A stretch of 64,000 nucleotides of DNA, taken from Knoxdaviesia capensis. Lineage: Eukaryota > Ascomycota > Sordariomycetes > Microascales > Gondwanamycetaceae. The DNA is taken from the NCBI GenBank assembly GCA_001510575.1, contig LNGK01000004.1:4028667-4092666 (forward strand), given 5' to 3'. The stretch's first letter is position 1. Each line of letters starts with the position of its first letter. Below are positions 48,729-60,200 of this stretch, piece after piece. The notes beneath the pieces are model-generated. The model saw only the letters and a program-made list of their open reading frames with translations, was not told the DNA's origin and ran no database searches. Made by a program: the position numbers and the translations under genes.

Positions 48729-51026
48729 ATGGCCGAGCTTGCTGGAATCGGCGCGCATCTTCCCGGAGAGGGCCTGGCCTGCCAAAGCTTTGACGACTAC
48801 ACCACCACCAACACTCTCATCAATCTCGATGATGAATCAATGACATGCCACTACCAGTCTCTGGATTCGTCGTGCTTAGAGCCCGCTTTCGAACACTATA
48901 CTCCTCCCGTTGTCTATCCCGGCCGAATTGCCGCTCCCACCACCCGCTCTGCGCTATCGTCTCTTCGGGGCTACATCTCTGACATCTTGCTTCCGTGGCT
49001 GGCTCCTCGCCGCTCGCCATCCGTGTTCTCAGGGGCCGACGACTGCTCAAGTCAAACCTCATCCCACCTGCCGGAGTCTTTATCTCATCTGGAAACTCGT
49101 ACCAGCCTGAAAGAGCACAGTATTCCGGATGACAGCGCCGATGACAGCGCCGATGACGACAGCAGTAACAGCAGCTGGTGCCGGCTCTCGATGTGTTGCT
49201 CACGGGAATCCGACAAGGCCTTAGTAAGAAGCTTGGATGACGACGACTCGGGTTCACCTCCCGGCCTCATTTCCGAGCCTCACACCCCATTACCCCTTGA
49301 ATTATCTGTGCCTCCATTGATGTCCGATGCGGTGGAGAGATGGCTACGTTCAGGGACGACAGAGCCGGAGATAAAGCCGCTGCAAACACGATCCCCATCA
49401 TGTGAGCCATTAGATTTTCCCCACCCTTCAGGATCGGAGCACTCACCCCCCAAATCCCAATATCGACGGCGACGACAACGACGACAACGACGACGAAGGC
49501 GACAAAAGTCCCCACACCGACTTACAGCATCGACTCTGCTGTTCCTGACAAGCTTCTGTGCCCTGAACTCCCCAGTATACGGAGACACTATCCCCACCGA
49601 CGCCATCGGCAACCGCCAGGCAGGCGGAGACGGCGCTGGCGGCGGCGCGCCACCGCAATCCGCGCCGCCGGCGTCCTCAGCAGCGCGACGGACCAAGCGC
49701 GGGCGCGCGCCGCCGGCGTCCGAGCCCGATTCCGAGAACGACCCCGACGTGCCGCAGTCCAAGCGCAAAGCCACCACGGCCAAGCTGCGCGACCGCGACC
49801 AGCGGCTCGCCTGCCCATACTTCAAGTTCGACCCCGTGCGCCACCGCGACTGTAGCCAGTACATCCTCACCAAGATCAGCTACGTCAAGCAGCACATCAC
49901 CCGCAGCCACCGCCAGCCGCCGTTCTGCTCGCGCTGCCTCGAGGAGTTCGTGTCGCCGGCCACCCTGCAGATCCACGCCCGCGCCGCCTCGTGCACCGTG
50001 GTGCAGCCGTTCCGCGAGCCGCCCGGCGCCACCGAGGAGCAGCTCGACCAGCTGCGCGCGCGCGTCGACCAGAAGAAGGACGTCATCCAGCAGTGGTACG
50101 ACATCTTCGCGATCCTCTTCGGGCCCTCCGTGCCGCGCCCCGCCACCGTGTTCATCGACCCCGACGTCAGCCCCGATGTCGGCGAGTTCATGGACCACCT
50201 CCTGTCCGCCGGCATCGCAACTATCGAAGAGCGCGTGCACGAGGCCGAGCAGAAATTCCCGCTGCCCGGCATTGAGGAGAACTCGCGCGCCATCATGTTC
50301 GCGCCGATTCCCCAGCAGGATCGCGCCGACCAGGAACGCCGCCACGCCGACGCGATCCACTCCGCCATCGAGGAAGGGCTGCGCGCCACACACAGCGAAT
50401 GGGTGCGGATTCGCCGGTTACAAGCAGTTGACAACCAACGCACCGGGCCCGCTCCGCGGGGCTCAATTAGTACCGGCGCTCCGCTGCTGGCGGTGAATGC
50501 CGCCGCGGCCCGTGCCCCACCCCGGATGGGCCCGGCTGCGGGCCGTTCCGGGCCGCGTTCGGTGATGGCAGGTGCGATCGAGCCTGCTCGCACCCTCTCC
50601 AACACGTCGTCGTCGCAGTCTCGGCCGGGCCGCGGGTACTCGCAGGCCAGCATTGTGCCGCCGGCGAGCTCGCGCACGAGTGTCTCGCCCTCGCATGCCT
50701 ATGCCCAGCCCGCGGTGCTGCCAACGCCGCCCACCTCGCTGGGGATCACCGGGGGAATCCCCAGCGTCTCCCTGCCGCCTCCGGGAGGACCGCTGGCGGG
50801 CTCGCAGCGGTATTTACTCCGCGAAGACGATTTAACCGCGACAACCATGTTTGCGAGTCCGGGATTTGAGCCGCAGACACGGCTGGAATCCATCGATTTG
50901 GCGCCCGAGCCCCGGCAGCCGGTGCAAGGAGGTGTGGGGCCGCACGGCTCGAGAATGGTGGGGGGTGATCCTAGGCCGAGATTTTCGGCGGTGTCTCCGC
51001 GGCAGACCAGTCTGTCCCCGGAGTAG
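48729..51026 (+). CDS. Fungal C2H2-type zinc-finger protein, 765 residues
   Basis: A single uninterrupted frame; with the start at 48729 (ACCATGG) it has 765 residues. A longer frame opens at 48534 but that part reads as leader. The N-terminal 300 residues are acidic and Ser-rich (repeats of DDSAD), then comes a run of Arg/Gln (YRRRRQRRQRRRRRQ, about residues 244-260), a likely nuclear localisation signal. Residues 362-424 (CPYFKFDP, H-R-D-C, KQHITRSH, FCSRCLEEF, LQIHARAASC) form the degenerate C2H2 pair typical of a large fungal family. A coiled region (EEQLDQLRARVDQKKDVIQQW) follows, then a low-complexity tail. It is probably a DNA- or RNA-binding regulator in the nucleus; targets are unknown. 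GC at third positions rises sharply near 49610, dividing the gene in two compositional halves. Confidence 0.8.
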   Translation: MAELAGIGAHLPGEGLACQSFDDYTTTNTLINLDDESMTCHYQSLDSSCLEPAFEHYTPPVVYPGRIAAPTTRSALSSLRGYISDILLPWLAPRRSPSVFSGADDCSSQTSSHLPESLSHLETRTSLKEHSIPDDSADDSADDDSSNSSWCRLSMCCSRESDKALVRSLDDDDSGSPPGLISEPHTPLPLELSVPPLMSDAVERWLRSGTTEPEIKPLQTRSPSCEPLDFPHPSGSEHSPPKSQYRRRRQRRQRRRRRQKSPHRLTASTLLFLTSFCALNSPVYGDTIPTDAIGNRQAGGDGAGGGAPPQSAPPASSAARRTKRGRAPPASEPDSENDPDVPQSKRKATTAKLRDRDQRLACPYFKFDPVRHRDCSQYILTKISYVKQHITRSHRQPPFCSRCLEEFVSPATLQIHARAASCTVVQPFREPPGATEEQLDQLRARVDQKKDVIQQWYDIFAILFGPSVPRPATVFIDPDVSPDVGEFMDHLLSAGIATIEERVHEAEQKFPLPGIEENSRAIMFAPIPQQDRADQERRHADAIHSAIEEGLRATHSEWVRIRRLQAVDNQRTGPAPRGSISTGAPLLAVNAAAARAPPRMGPAAGRSGPRSVMAGAIEPARTLSNTSSSQSRPGRGYSQASIVPPASSRTSVSPSHAYAQPAVLPTPPTSLGITGGIPSVSLPPPGGPLAGSQRYLLREDDLTATTMFASPGFEPQTRLESIDLAPEPRQPVQGGVGPHGSRMVGGDPRPRFSAVSPRQTSLSPE

Positions 51027-52826
51027 GATCCCGGTATTTAACAGGGATCACATATACACTACAACAACATCTCTTCTCAGTGTCCCTTTTTCTTTTCTTT
51101 GTTACGTATTTTCTTTTCTTTTGTACAGAACTTCGCGGTCTTTTTATTCTTCTCTTCTTTTCTCGGGTCACTGCTCCTCCTCCATTGCCATTTCTCTTTC
51201 TTTTTTTTTCTATATACGAGGCCCACTCGATTCTATATTTCTTTTTAACACGGCGGGTTTCGGGAGCAATACAAAACAACCAAATATACAGAGAGGCTGG
51301 TCAAGGAGAAGATAGAGAAACTACCACAAAAAAAGGGGCACGGGTATAGGTTAAGGCCGGGGAATTTCAAGGGAGCATCGGGTTTACTTTGGATGGGTTA
51401 TCACAATTTGCGTCAGGTTTAGGGACATTCAGGAAAGGGGATTCCGACTATATAGAGGAGGATACGGCTCTTGGGTTGGGGGGGTTCGGGTATCTTGGGG
51501 ATGGATGGATCTACTAGGGAGCGTTTGCGTTTTATGCTGAATTTGACAGATTCTTTACAGTGTGTTTTTTTACTACGAAAGTCCTCATGCTAGGAAATAG
51601 ACAAAATAGGGATGCAACGGACAAACGTGTGCAGCACAGGCAATATATGAATTTTCAAACCGAGGGTTTTTTAGATATAAAAAGAGAAAATACTAGTCTA
51701 TTCTGAGTTCTATCAGTAAAGCCACAGTGGAAAAAGACGCTGTTGGGCAAGAAAGAAAGGTCAGCTGGAAAAAAGACTACCAAGGTCTTGCACTGGAACA
51801 TGTTAGCTACAGTGGAAAGACGGTGGAGCTGTATAAAAACGGAAAGCAAGAAGAGCAAAAAGTCGCAAGATATTTTCCCCGGAGCTCCGGTCTAATGGTG
51901 TATGACCTCATGTAGAAATTCGTGTAGAAACCTTTTGGGAGCATGCAGGAACGCAGCCGCCGGAAACAGAAAATAGAGACAGACGGGTAGAGAGGAAGGC
52001 CTGGGGACTGAACCAGGCCGAGACGAACAGAAGCGATAAAACGAAGAACGCCGGGATATTGCAAAACGAACAGGAGAGAAAGCGAAGGAGGTGTGGCCCA
52101 GACACGCCGACAGATGCGGAACTTGATACAAGACAGTTGGATCCTAGAGTGACCGTAACATGGAGGGCAACACTGGAGGATGTTCAACGGCGCGAGATTC
52201 GGAGGTGAGGTCTCGTTTGAATCACGCAAAGGCTTGAGTAGCCGGGATAGCGGCAGCGTGAGTGGGACAGACACGGAAAAACCAGGAATGAGGAGGAGAA
52301 ATAAGCGGGCTGCACAGGGGGAAGAGAGAAGGGGTTGCGAACTCGCGATCTCGAGAGGATTTTGGCGATTAGATTGAGAAGCATCAGGAGTAGAATATGA
52401 CGCCGTGAGCTTCAGACTGGGTGCCGGATCACTTTTGAGTATATATAATATATATATTTGGAGAGAGAGATATCGTGATATAGAGAGAATAGAGGGGCCG
52501 TGGGATGGATAAAGCGACTGGCCTAGGTCTCGCCTTGCAAAGGAGATGAGTCGGAGGTCGGAGGAAGGGAAGCACAGACGGTACTATACCGTGGGGCAGG
52601 AAGTGGGAGAGGGAGTAGGTGATGCGGAAGATCAGGCATCCCGAGAGAGAAGAGGTGTATATGGAGATGAGATACGACGGAGAGATTTTATGTGCAGTTA
52701 ACAGGAGGTGTGCACACGGGGAGGTTCAGAAGAGGCCGGCGAGTGGCCGGATGAGTATCCCACGGACGGGAAAGGAGGGGGGCGGGACACGCCAGGTTCG
52801 CTCGGCAAGCACGACCGGGATGTGCC
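51027..52826. other. Convergent intergenic region
   Basis: The 1.8 kb between the zinc-finger gene (+) and the small membrane-protein gene (-) is T/C-rich at first (51080-51250), then mixed. A short A/T dinucleotide run lies at 52440-52458. No coding sequence was recognised. Confidence 0.55.
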
Positions 52827-53063
52827 TTATACGGACTTGTGTCCTCCGAGGGCCTCGGTGATGCGCTCGGTCAAAGCCTTCTGGCGGTGCGGGCCGGTGC
52901 CGACCTCCTCGATCGTGCGCAGCACGCGCAGATGCTCGTTGCGCAGCAGCTCAAAGTCGTCCTCCAGCTGCTTGTGCCACGGGTACAGCACGAACACCTG
53001 GAAGGCCAGGGCCGACGAGGCGACCATGAAGTTGGTGGTGGAGATGAGGCGAGTGACTCTCAT
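52827..53063 (-). CDS. Small membrane protein, 78 residues (possibly mitochondrial)
   Basis: A single-exon frame of 78 residues with strong codon bias that stops abruptly at both ends. It starts MRVTRLISTTNFMVASSALAFQ: Arg at 3 and 5, then a hydrophobic helix to about residue 27 (VFVLYPWHK), then a charged helix rich in Glu, Leu and Arg (QLEDDFELLRNEHLRVLRTIEE) that could form a coiled coil. This one-helix, matrix- or intermembrane-facing layout is common in small mitochondrial inner-membrane proteins, but I do not recognise the family. The 300 nt upstream on the minus strand are C/T-rich, a normal promoter for this genome, which supports a real gene. Confidence 0.7.
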   Translation of the reverse strand: MRVTRLISTTNFMVASSALAFQVFVLYPWHKQLEDDFELLRNEHLRVLRTIEEVGTGPHRQKALTERITEALGGHKSV

Positions 53064-53496
53064 GGTGACGGCTGTTTTGTGTGGTGTATTTTTGGTGGTT
53101 TTTTTTAGAAGGGGGGGAGTGTTTTGAGGGACAGACAATCGACGGAGGCTGTTGACCCGAGTCGGAGAGGGAGGAGCACAGTCGAGAGAGGAGAAGAGTA
53201 GTCGAGAAGAGGGGAGGTGGAAGACGAGTATGTAGAGAGGAGAGAGGAGGGTGTTGTGTGTTTTTGCGCAAGGAAGTGTAGCTGAAGAAAAAGGAGACGA
53301 GGAGCGGCTGAAGTGAAGATAATCGACGATGGTACGAACGACAGTAGAGAGCAGAGGAAAATCAAAAGAAAAAGAGGAAGTGAAATAGGTCTAATAAGGA
53401 GAAGTTAGAAAAGAAGAAGCCGAAATAAGGATGGAGAGGAACAGAATCAAAGGTAAAAATTGGGTGCTGGGCGCTTTTCCTTTGCCATGTGCCTTT

Positions 53497-53517
53497 TATA
53501 TATATATATATATATAT
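53497..53517. repeat. (TA)n microsatellite
   Basis: About ten TA units followed by a T run, roughly 430 nt upstream of the small membrane-protein gene's start codon. Confidence 0.9.
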
Positions 53518-55640
53518 TTTTTTTCAATACGGACGATATCGGCATGCCGTGTGCGCTGTGGCATCCCGCGGCTAGGGAGAAGTAGCAGGTACTTCGCACA
53601 GCCCAGTGTAGACGTACCCTAGTGTGGGTCTGTACCCAAAAGTGCGCGCGGATGGGCGGAAGGGTACCCGAGATGGTGTCATGCACAGGTACTAGCTACA
53701 GCTGGACCCCTTCGACTTGGTTACGTAGAAAGAAGCCATTGACCGATTAGGTACGAGGATACAAGATTGTTCCTGGCTTCACTTCGTTTTCTAGTGTATC
53801 CTCCGTTTCAGACGAGCCGGTATACCAAAAGTTGAGTCGTAATGATGAACGACGAATCCAAGCGACCAAGCCGGGCATGTTCGCTCTCGTTTTGCGGCTT
53901 TCAAGAAGTTTGTTTGCCGCTTTCCTTGGGCGGCCGACCGGATGACGCTGCTTTTGGCCTCCATCATGCGACATACTCCCCGGATGTTGAAAAGAGATAT
54001 TGTGCCATAGGAGTGTGGCCGAAGGGATTCGCACTCCGAGCAGTCCCTCTCGTTTGCGATCGCTATCGCTTGACTCGTGATAGCGAGCCATGAGACAAGC
54101 AAACAAACCTTCAGCAATGGCGACGATATAATATGCAGGCCAAACAGACGGCCTGGATTTCAGCCTCAAGGGTTGCCCTCCCATGAGGAAATCGAGAAAG
54201 GACTGCCGATACAAGAGTGCCGTGCAAACAAGCCACTTCAGTCTACTCTTTTGGAATTGTCTGGACTCTTGTTCTATTTCCTCTCCCAGGGTACTAGACT
54301 CTGGTCGGCTCAACTGCGTGCTTTACGCTGTTCTCTTCCGCCCTCACGACACAGATCCCCCGGAAAACCAGGCACGGGAGTCGTCGGAAACGATAAAATG
54401 AGACCGGCTTGAGCATAAGCCAGTTCAAGATTATCTCCAGTGTTTTGCCTCTCCGTTTCTCCACATTCACTGCAAGAAACGTATGATATCTCGGCACGCC
54501 TCGGCTTTCGGAGGTAGCTATTCTCACATGAAGAATGTGACTAAGATATTAGTCGCCAACCCTTTGTGTGCCTGGTTTTAGGGTATGCTGGACTCTGTAG
54601 GGCAGCCGCCGCAGCTGACAGCACCTGGCAAGAACCTTAAACCCCGAGAATGGGTTGTGGAATATTTCGCTAGGGTTACGAAAACTCCCGCAACGAGACT
54701 GTCTTAAGCCTGTCCAGGTATCGCGCCGTCAATTCTCGAAGCGAACAGCGACGCTATGCTTCCTATCTTCGCGGGTACAGATTTGGCCTTTCCTAAAACT
54801 GCAAGCCTGCATTCGCCTGCAGTTCTTATCCTCGTGCCTGGCTTCTACATGTTAAGCTTGCTCTGTCGCCTTCAACTCATCCTCACAAAGGGCCGAGCCA
54901 AGCGCTTCGGAGCTTTCCGCCTCCTGGTCTTTCGGCTCCCGCACTCCCTGCAGCTTCGGAGAGGCCCCGACTGTCCATCCTGAATAGCGTAGCATCTGGC
55001 CTGGGGCGGGGGTTTGATTTTTTTTTCTTCTTGGATAAGGACCTTCGTGCATTAGCTCCGGCACGGGTGCTTTCTTGCCTGCCCACCCCTCCTCGCCTGG
55101 GATTCGGGCTATTCTTCCCAAACACTACAGTGAATCTAACGGCCCAGCTTCCAGCCCATTGCCCGGACGACTCCAAATAGAGGCAAATGACAGACCAACT
55201 GATAGCATCCAGGTTGCATCCACCTCCGAACTGGACAGCTTCTCGACCACATCGTTGCCCTCGGAGTCCCGTCCAGCCGTTTCGGGAGGACTTCCCCCTC
55301 ATGTAGTTTTGAATCCTGATACACCCACTAGGCTACATACGATAGCAATTGATCTGGGGGAGGCAAAAATGTGGCCGACAGCTTCGTCCTGAACGGCCGA
55401 GGTCGTGATGGCGGGGTGCTTTACGAGGACACCCCTCACTAGAAAATCCGGTCCCTGGTGCAGTAGCATCTTCAAGTATTGCTTCTCGTCACCTTTGACG
55501 CCCTCAGATAATGCTTATGCCCAAGTCTTTGATAGATAAGCCCGAGATGTCAGTCGACTTGGCCCGGCCGGTGAGATAAGTGAACCTGGAGAAAAAACTT
55601 GCTTCCCCTCTAGCTTTTTTTTCCGGGTGGAGAGCTCTAC

Positions 55641-55647
55641 TATAAAT
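55641..55647 (+). promoter_or_regulatory. TATA box of the phosphatase gene
   Basis: A TATAAAT element lies about 200 nt upstream of the start codon at 55846 and is followed by a C/T-rich tract, the usual arrangement of a strongly transcribed fungal gene. Confidence 0.5.
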
Positions 55648-55845
55648 CTCGCACCCCTCCACCTCCTCTTCTCCTCTCTAGAAGCCTTCTTCTCAATCCA
55701 CCTTCCCCTTCTCTTACCACCAGAACCGACTGGCTTTTCATCTCCTCCCGTTTTATTTGTTGTAATTCTTGTGGATCTTTCCCGCTCATCGTTTAACTTA
55801 CTTGGCACTTTCCCTCACAATCCACTTACAACAGACCACTTCACA

Positions 55846-57440
55846 ATGCCTTCAACCCTGTCTGTTGCTTGTGCGGCTGCGGCTCTGCTCAGCACCGCTG
55901 TTGCCGAGACCGTTCACGGAGTTGTCGTGTTCAGCCGTCACGGAGACCGTAAGTGTACCCTAATGTCCCCTCCCCGCTTGTTCCACCCTCGCTCGACCAG
56001 ACCAGCCCGTCTCAGGGTCTCTCACATTTCACCCTTCGACTGGCGGCCATAATAAACTAACACTATCTGCTTTCAGGTACCACCAAGCATTACGGCGCCC
56101 AGTCTCTGACCAGCCTTGGTGCTAAGCAGAACTTCCAGGTCGGCTCGGACTTCCGGGCCCGCTACCTGGACTCCAGCTCGCCCAACCAGATCCTCGCCAT
56201 CTCAGAGAACCAGTACGTCTCGGCGCAGGTGTTTGCCAGTGCGCCGGACCAGGGCACTCTGCTCAACACCGCCACTGCGTTCCTGCAGGGCCTGTACCCG
56301 CCGCTGGAGGGCTTAGACGCCGAGATCGCCTCGCAGACCCTGAACAACGGCTCGTCGGTCACCTCGCCGCTCAACGGCTACCAGTACGTCCTGTTGCATG
56401 GCGAGGAGAACGAGTCGCCGGACACCATCTGGATGAAGGGTGACGATGCCTGCCCCGTGGTCGCAGCCGCGCAGAACGCCTTCGAGGACAGCTCGGTGTT
56501 CAACGCCCGCGTGGCCGACACCAAGTCGTTCTACGAGAAGTTCTACCCCGCCGTCAGCAAGGTGTACGACTACCCGTCGGCCGAGTCCATGTCGTACGCC
56601 AAGGCCTACGACATCTTCGACCTGATCAACGTCGCCCGCATCCACAACGCCTCGGCCGCCGCCCTCGACGTGTCCGAGGAGGACCTGTTCCAGCTGCGCA
56701 CCCTGGCCGACAGCGCCGAGTTCGGCTACAACTTCAATCTGACCGAGCCGCTGCGCTCCGTCGGTGCCAAGACCCTGTCCTCGGCCATCCTGCGCCAGCT
56801 GAACCAGACCGTGTCCACCAAGGGCAAGGTCAAGTTCTCGCTGTTCACCGGCAGCTACGACACCATGCTGGCCTTCTTCGGCATCACCGAGCTGATCAAC
56901 CTGTCCGACAACTTCTACGGCCTGCCCGACTACGCCTCGACGCTGACTTTTGAGCTCTTCAGCCCGGAGAACGCCACCGCCTTCCCTGCCGATCCTGCCG
57001 CCGATCTCCAGGTCCGCTTCCTGTTCCGCAACGGCACTGCCGGCTCGATGACCGCCTTCCCGCTCTTCGGATCGGGATCTGAGTCTCTCGCCTGGGGCAA
57101 GTTTGTCGATGAGATGAAGGCGCGGTCGATCTCCTCGGTTGGCGAGTGGTGCGGTATCTGCCAGAGCACCGCGTCCTTCTGCGCTGCGTACCCCGGCAAC
57201 CCCGCCAGCGAGAGCGTGGCGGAGACCATCAATGCCAACGCCAACACCGACAGCGGCAGCAGCATGTCCAACGCCGTTGCCGGCGTGATCGGCGCCTTTG
57301 TGACCCTGGGTGTGGTCCTCATTGCTGGTGCTCTCTTCTGGCTTATTATGCGCAAGAAGCGCACCTCTGCGGTTACTCCTCTCCCCTTTTCTTCCTCGGA
57401 CTCTGAGAAGGGCTCGCACAAGGGCTCCAGTTTCGTCTAA
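55846..57440 (+). CDS. Histidine acid phosphatase-family protein with C-terminal membrane anchor
   Basis: Two exons, 55846-55948 and 56077-57440, give 488 residues; the 128-nt intron (GTAAGT, CAG) splits the codon of R35. A signal peptide (1-20, ending TAVA) is followed at once by the phosphatase motif RHGDR (R31, H32, R35), so H32 would be the phosphorylated nucleophile. The ectodomain runs to about residue 410 with several N-glycosylation sequons (NGS, NLT, NQT, NAT, NGT) and C-terminal cysteines. A transmembrane helix (about 428-452, GVIGAFVTLGVVLIAGALFWLI) precedes RKKR and a Ser-rich cytosolic tail: a type I surface protein. The HD pair expected near the proton donor reads SYD (Y295-D296), so the Asp is kept but the His is not. 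It may still hydrolyse phosphomonoesters with altered specificity, or be weakly active. It converges with the transporter gene. Confidence 0.85.
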
Positions 57441-57901
57441 AGCGGTTATGAAGGAATGGATGGAAGAAGTCGGCGTTGCAGTTGTGTCCGCAAGAAGCTT
57501 ACGTTTTGACGCGTGTTTTCGTTATTTTCTATGATGTAGCCCCGAGATTGTCTCATCGGATCTTCCGGAACGGTTTAATTTGATATCCCTTTGATTTCCC
57601 CGCAGTCCAAGATTTTCCTCGTAGACAAACCAGAATTTATCGTGTAATGTCCCAAGTGAAGTTAGAATAAACTTTCGGCCGTGATTCGCACCTTCCACTG
57701 TCTGTGTTAGTGCCTTCTCTTTTAAGCTCATCCTCCGTTAACCTTAATTTCTCTAGAGATCTCTTTCGGGGGTTTTTTGTTCTATTTTTCTTCTAGAAAG
57801 TTCATCAGAGTTATCGTAAGTGTGGATCGTCATTTCTGCCTTGCCATGATCGTTGCCTCTCAATCCAAATTTCTGTTTTTTTCCCATGCAGTGAGTGCTC
57901 C
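57441..57901. other. Convergent intergenic region
   Basis: This 461-nt gap separates the stop codons of the phosphatase (+) and transporter (-) genes. It is A/T-rich and holds no gene; the two 3' UTRs probably fill it. Confidence 0.6.
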
Positions 57902-59378
57902 TTAAAAGAATGCCAAAATCTTCCAGGTTGATGCCAGTCCTCTAGAAACAGCTATAAGTGCCACAGCACCGAGGTAGCACGCGCCGCAAAAGGCAATAAG
58001 CCCCCAGTACTCGCCATCGCAGGCACTGAGGATGCTTCCGCCGATTGGAATTCCAATCAACGTTCTGTTGCAACACGGTTATCTCCTGTATCACGGTATA
58101 ATGAGGAATCGATTATCGCCAAGACTTACCCGAAACTAACAATGGTGTATGCGGTGGCGTAATAGCGCCCGTATTCCTCGGTGCGGCACAACTGGCCGAC
58201 GCATACCGGGGTTAGGCTTATATTGCTGCCGCTGCCGATACCGAAGATCGCCGCGTATGCAATGATCATCGCCTCAGATCCGCCGGCCGGGAGCCACAGG
58301 CCAACGGTACTGGCCAGGCAGATGACATTTGTTATCGCGAGGGTGTTGAATCTGCCCAGGTGGTCCGCGATGTACCCGGCGGCCAGACGGCCGACGAAGG
58401 ACCCGGCGTTGAGAATCGACAGCAGTTGGAGGGCCAGCGCGGTGCGGATTCCGTGGTCGAGCGTGAACGAGGCAATATAGGTGATGGGCAGGAACAGGCC
58501 CATTTCCATCAGAAAGGTGGCCATGGTCAGGCTCAGGAAGGCTGGCTGCCTCAGAATAGTGAGATCCGGCAATGTCGAGGAGCCCGGGAGTGGGGGGAGC
58601 CGGCTGCGGACAAGCAGGTTGGACACCACAAGCAGGCCGAGCATGATAAACGCGAGGACACGCACCGCCCAGGGAAATCCCATCTGGGGGATGAGTTTCT
58701 GCAGGGCTAGCGGGAAGATTATGCCGCCGATCGATCCGCCGGTGGCTGCTGCTCCGGTGGCAACGCCCCGGCGCTTCAGGAAGAAGTGGCCGGGCGCTGT
58801 GAAGGCCGGCGTGAAGATGAGAGTCGAGCCGACGCCACACAGGATTCCAAACGACAGCATAAAGTGCCAGTACGCTCCAATGTCAGCCGTCTGTTAGCCT
58901 TTGCTTGTGTGATGTGGCCCGGTCGCTCATGTGCAACGAGAACATATGAAAACATACCCGTCGAGATGCTCATGAGCAACACCCCCAGAATCAGCACCAA
59001 GCTCCCAACCAGCAGCAACCACCGCGGACCATACGAGTCAAACACCGGCCCCGTGAGAATCCCGCCGAACCACGAGACAAACACATACACGCTGAAGATC
59101 CAGCCGATGGCGCCCGCGCTGTACTCCGGCAGGACCTGCGACGACAGGTACACCTGGAACACGCCGATGGAGTTCATTAGCCCAAACGCGGCGACCAGCC
59201 CGCAGCACGACCCGAACACCACCGACCACGCCCGGAACCCGCCCTCCGGGTACCCGGCGAGGTCCTCGGCGGCATCCGGGGCGGCGGTGGCGGCGGTGGT
59301 GTTGGTGTTCTGCGAGGCCTTTTCGGGGGCGGCCACGGGCTGCGGTGTGGGTTTGGCGGTTGTGTCGGGTTCGATCAT
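57902..59378 (-). CDS. MFS monocarboxylate-type transporter
   Basis: Three exons, 59378-58958, 58874-58130 and 58064-57902, give 442 residues. Introns are 83 and 65 nt with GTATGT and GTAAGT donors; the first uses a CTGAC branch with the acceptor TTGGAG just 8 nt on, the only choice that keeps the frame (a nearer CTAACAG leads to a stop). After a 40-residue Pro/Ala/Thr-rich cytosolic tail comes GYPEGGFRAWSVVFGSCCGL, the standard opening of fungal MCT-like transporters (SLC16/Mch group), then about twelve membrane helices including GPVFDSYGPRWLLLVG (the loop 2-3 motif) and FFLKRRGVATG. Such proteins move monocarboxylates, riboflavin or other small acids across the plasma membrane; the substrate cannot be told from sequence. 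It is transcribed away from the CE5 esterase gene across a 0.8 kb shared upstream region. Confidence 0.88.
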
Positions 59379-60200
59379 TGGGAAGTCTGGAAGAGGTGTG
59401 CTTTCTATAAGAGGATATGAGCTGGCTTGTCACGTCTGGAGAGTAATTGAAAGTTATATTCTGAGCTGAAATGAAGGATCGGATCCTAGGATCGGAGTGA
59501 GCCAAAGAAAAGCTTGTTTATCACTAGATTTTTCGATTGGTGTGGTTCTGACCGATTTTCGCACCTGTGGAGAAGTTCCCACCCTTGGTTATTCCCCTAA
59601 TCCTCCGATGGATTAAGATCCACAGTTCCTGGAGAAAAGCCCGATATGCAAGTGCAACTACCGAACCGGGCATAATATCCATCTGGCAAGTCTACGGCGG
59701 TTGAATGAGGCGTTGGGATGTCCAGCTTGTGCCCATAAACTTGGTGTGCGAAAAATTAAACAACTAGCCACCTCACCATCTTCCCCGCGGATTCAGAATG
59801 CTCCGAGGGCACCTGTGTTCAGCTTCCTCGCCTAATGTGGTCAATATTTCCGGATATATTATCTGCAATTTGTTTCGTTTTCCAGACCAGAGCGGGGATT
59901 GAAGACATATATATCTGTATATATCTGGGGTTGTTATAGCCCAAGAGACGTTTGGAACCGCGGCGTTTAAGGATGTATGCTTCTCTTGAGGGCCGCGTGT
60001 TCAGACCGAGCTCCGGGGAAAGATCTGTTCATTTCAACTTTGCGACGGACTCCGTCAGTGGTGATGTGATTTTTTTCCTCGTCCCCAATACGAATGCATG
60101 ATGGCAAAGTGACCTGGAGTTATATGTATACACTCAACCCCGAGCGAGCAATCCTCTGACAGCGGCATCTGGGGGATTCCGGTGTCATGGATTGGCAGCG
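59379..60200. promoter_or_regulatory. Shared divergent promoter region of transporter and CE5 genes
   Basis: 0.8 kb between two divergent start codons, without coding character. It has A/T-rich patches (ATATATATCTGTATATATC near 59906) and no strong pyrimidine tract on either strand, unlike the other promoters here. Co-regulation of the pair is possible but not shown. Confidence 0.4.

Larger units (their letters stand above)
53064..55845. other. Divergent intergenic region
   Basis: 2.8 kb between the small membrane-protein gene (-) and the phosphatase gene (+). It begins C/T-rich on the minus strand (53070-53420), carries a (TA)n run at 53497-53517, and ends C/T-rich on the plus strand (55650-55800). 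A minus-strand open frame of 188 codons at 53747-54313 lacks coding bias and motifs and is not called. Confidence 0.5.

Noticed and set aside
53747..54313. A 188-codon minus-strand open frame
   Set aside because: No codon bias, no recognised motif, and overlapping frames of similar quality on the other strand.
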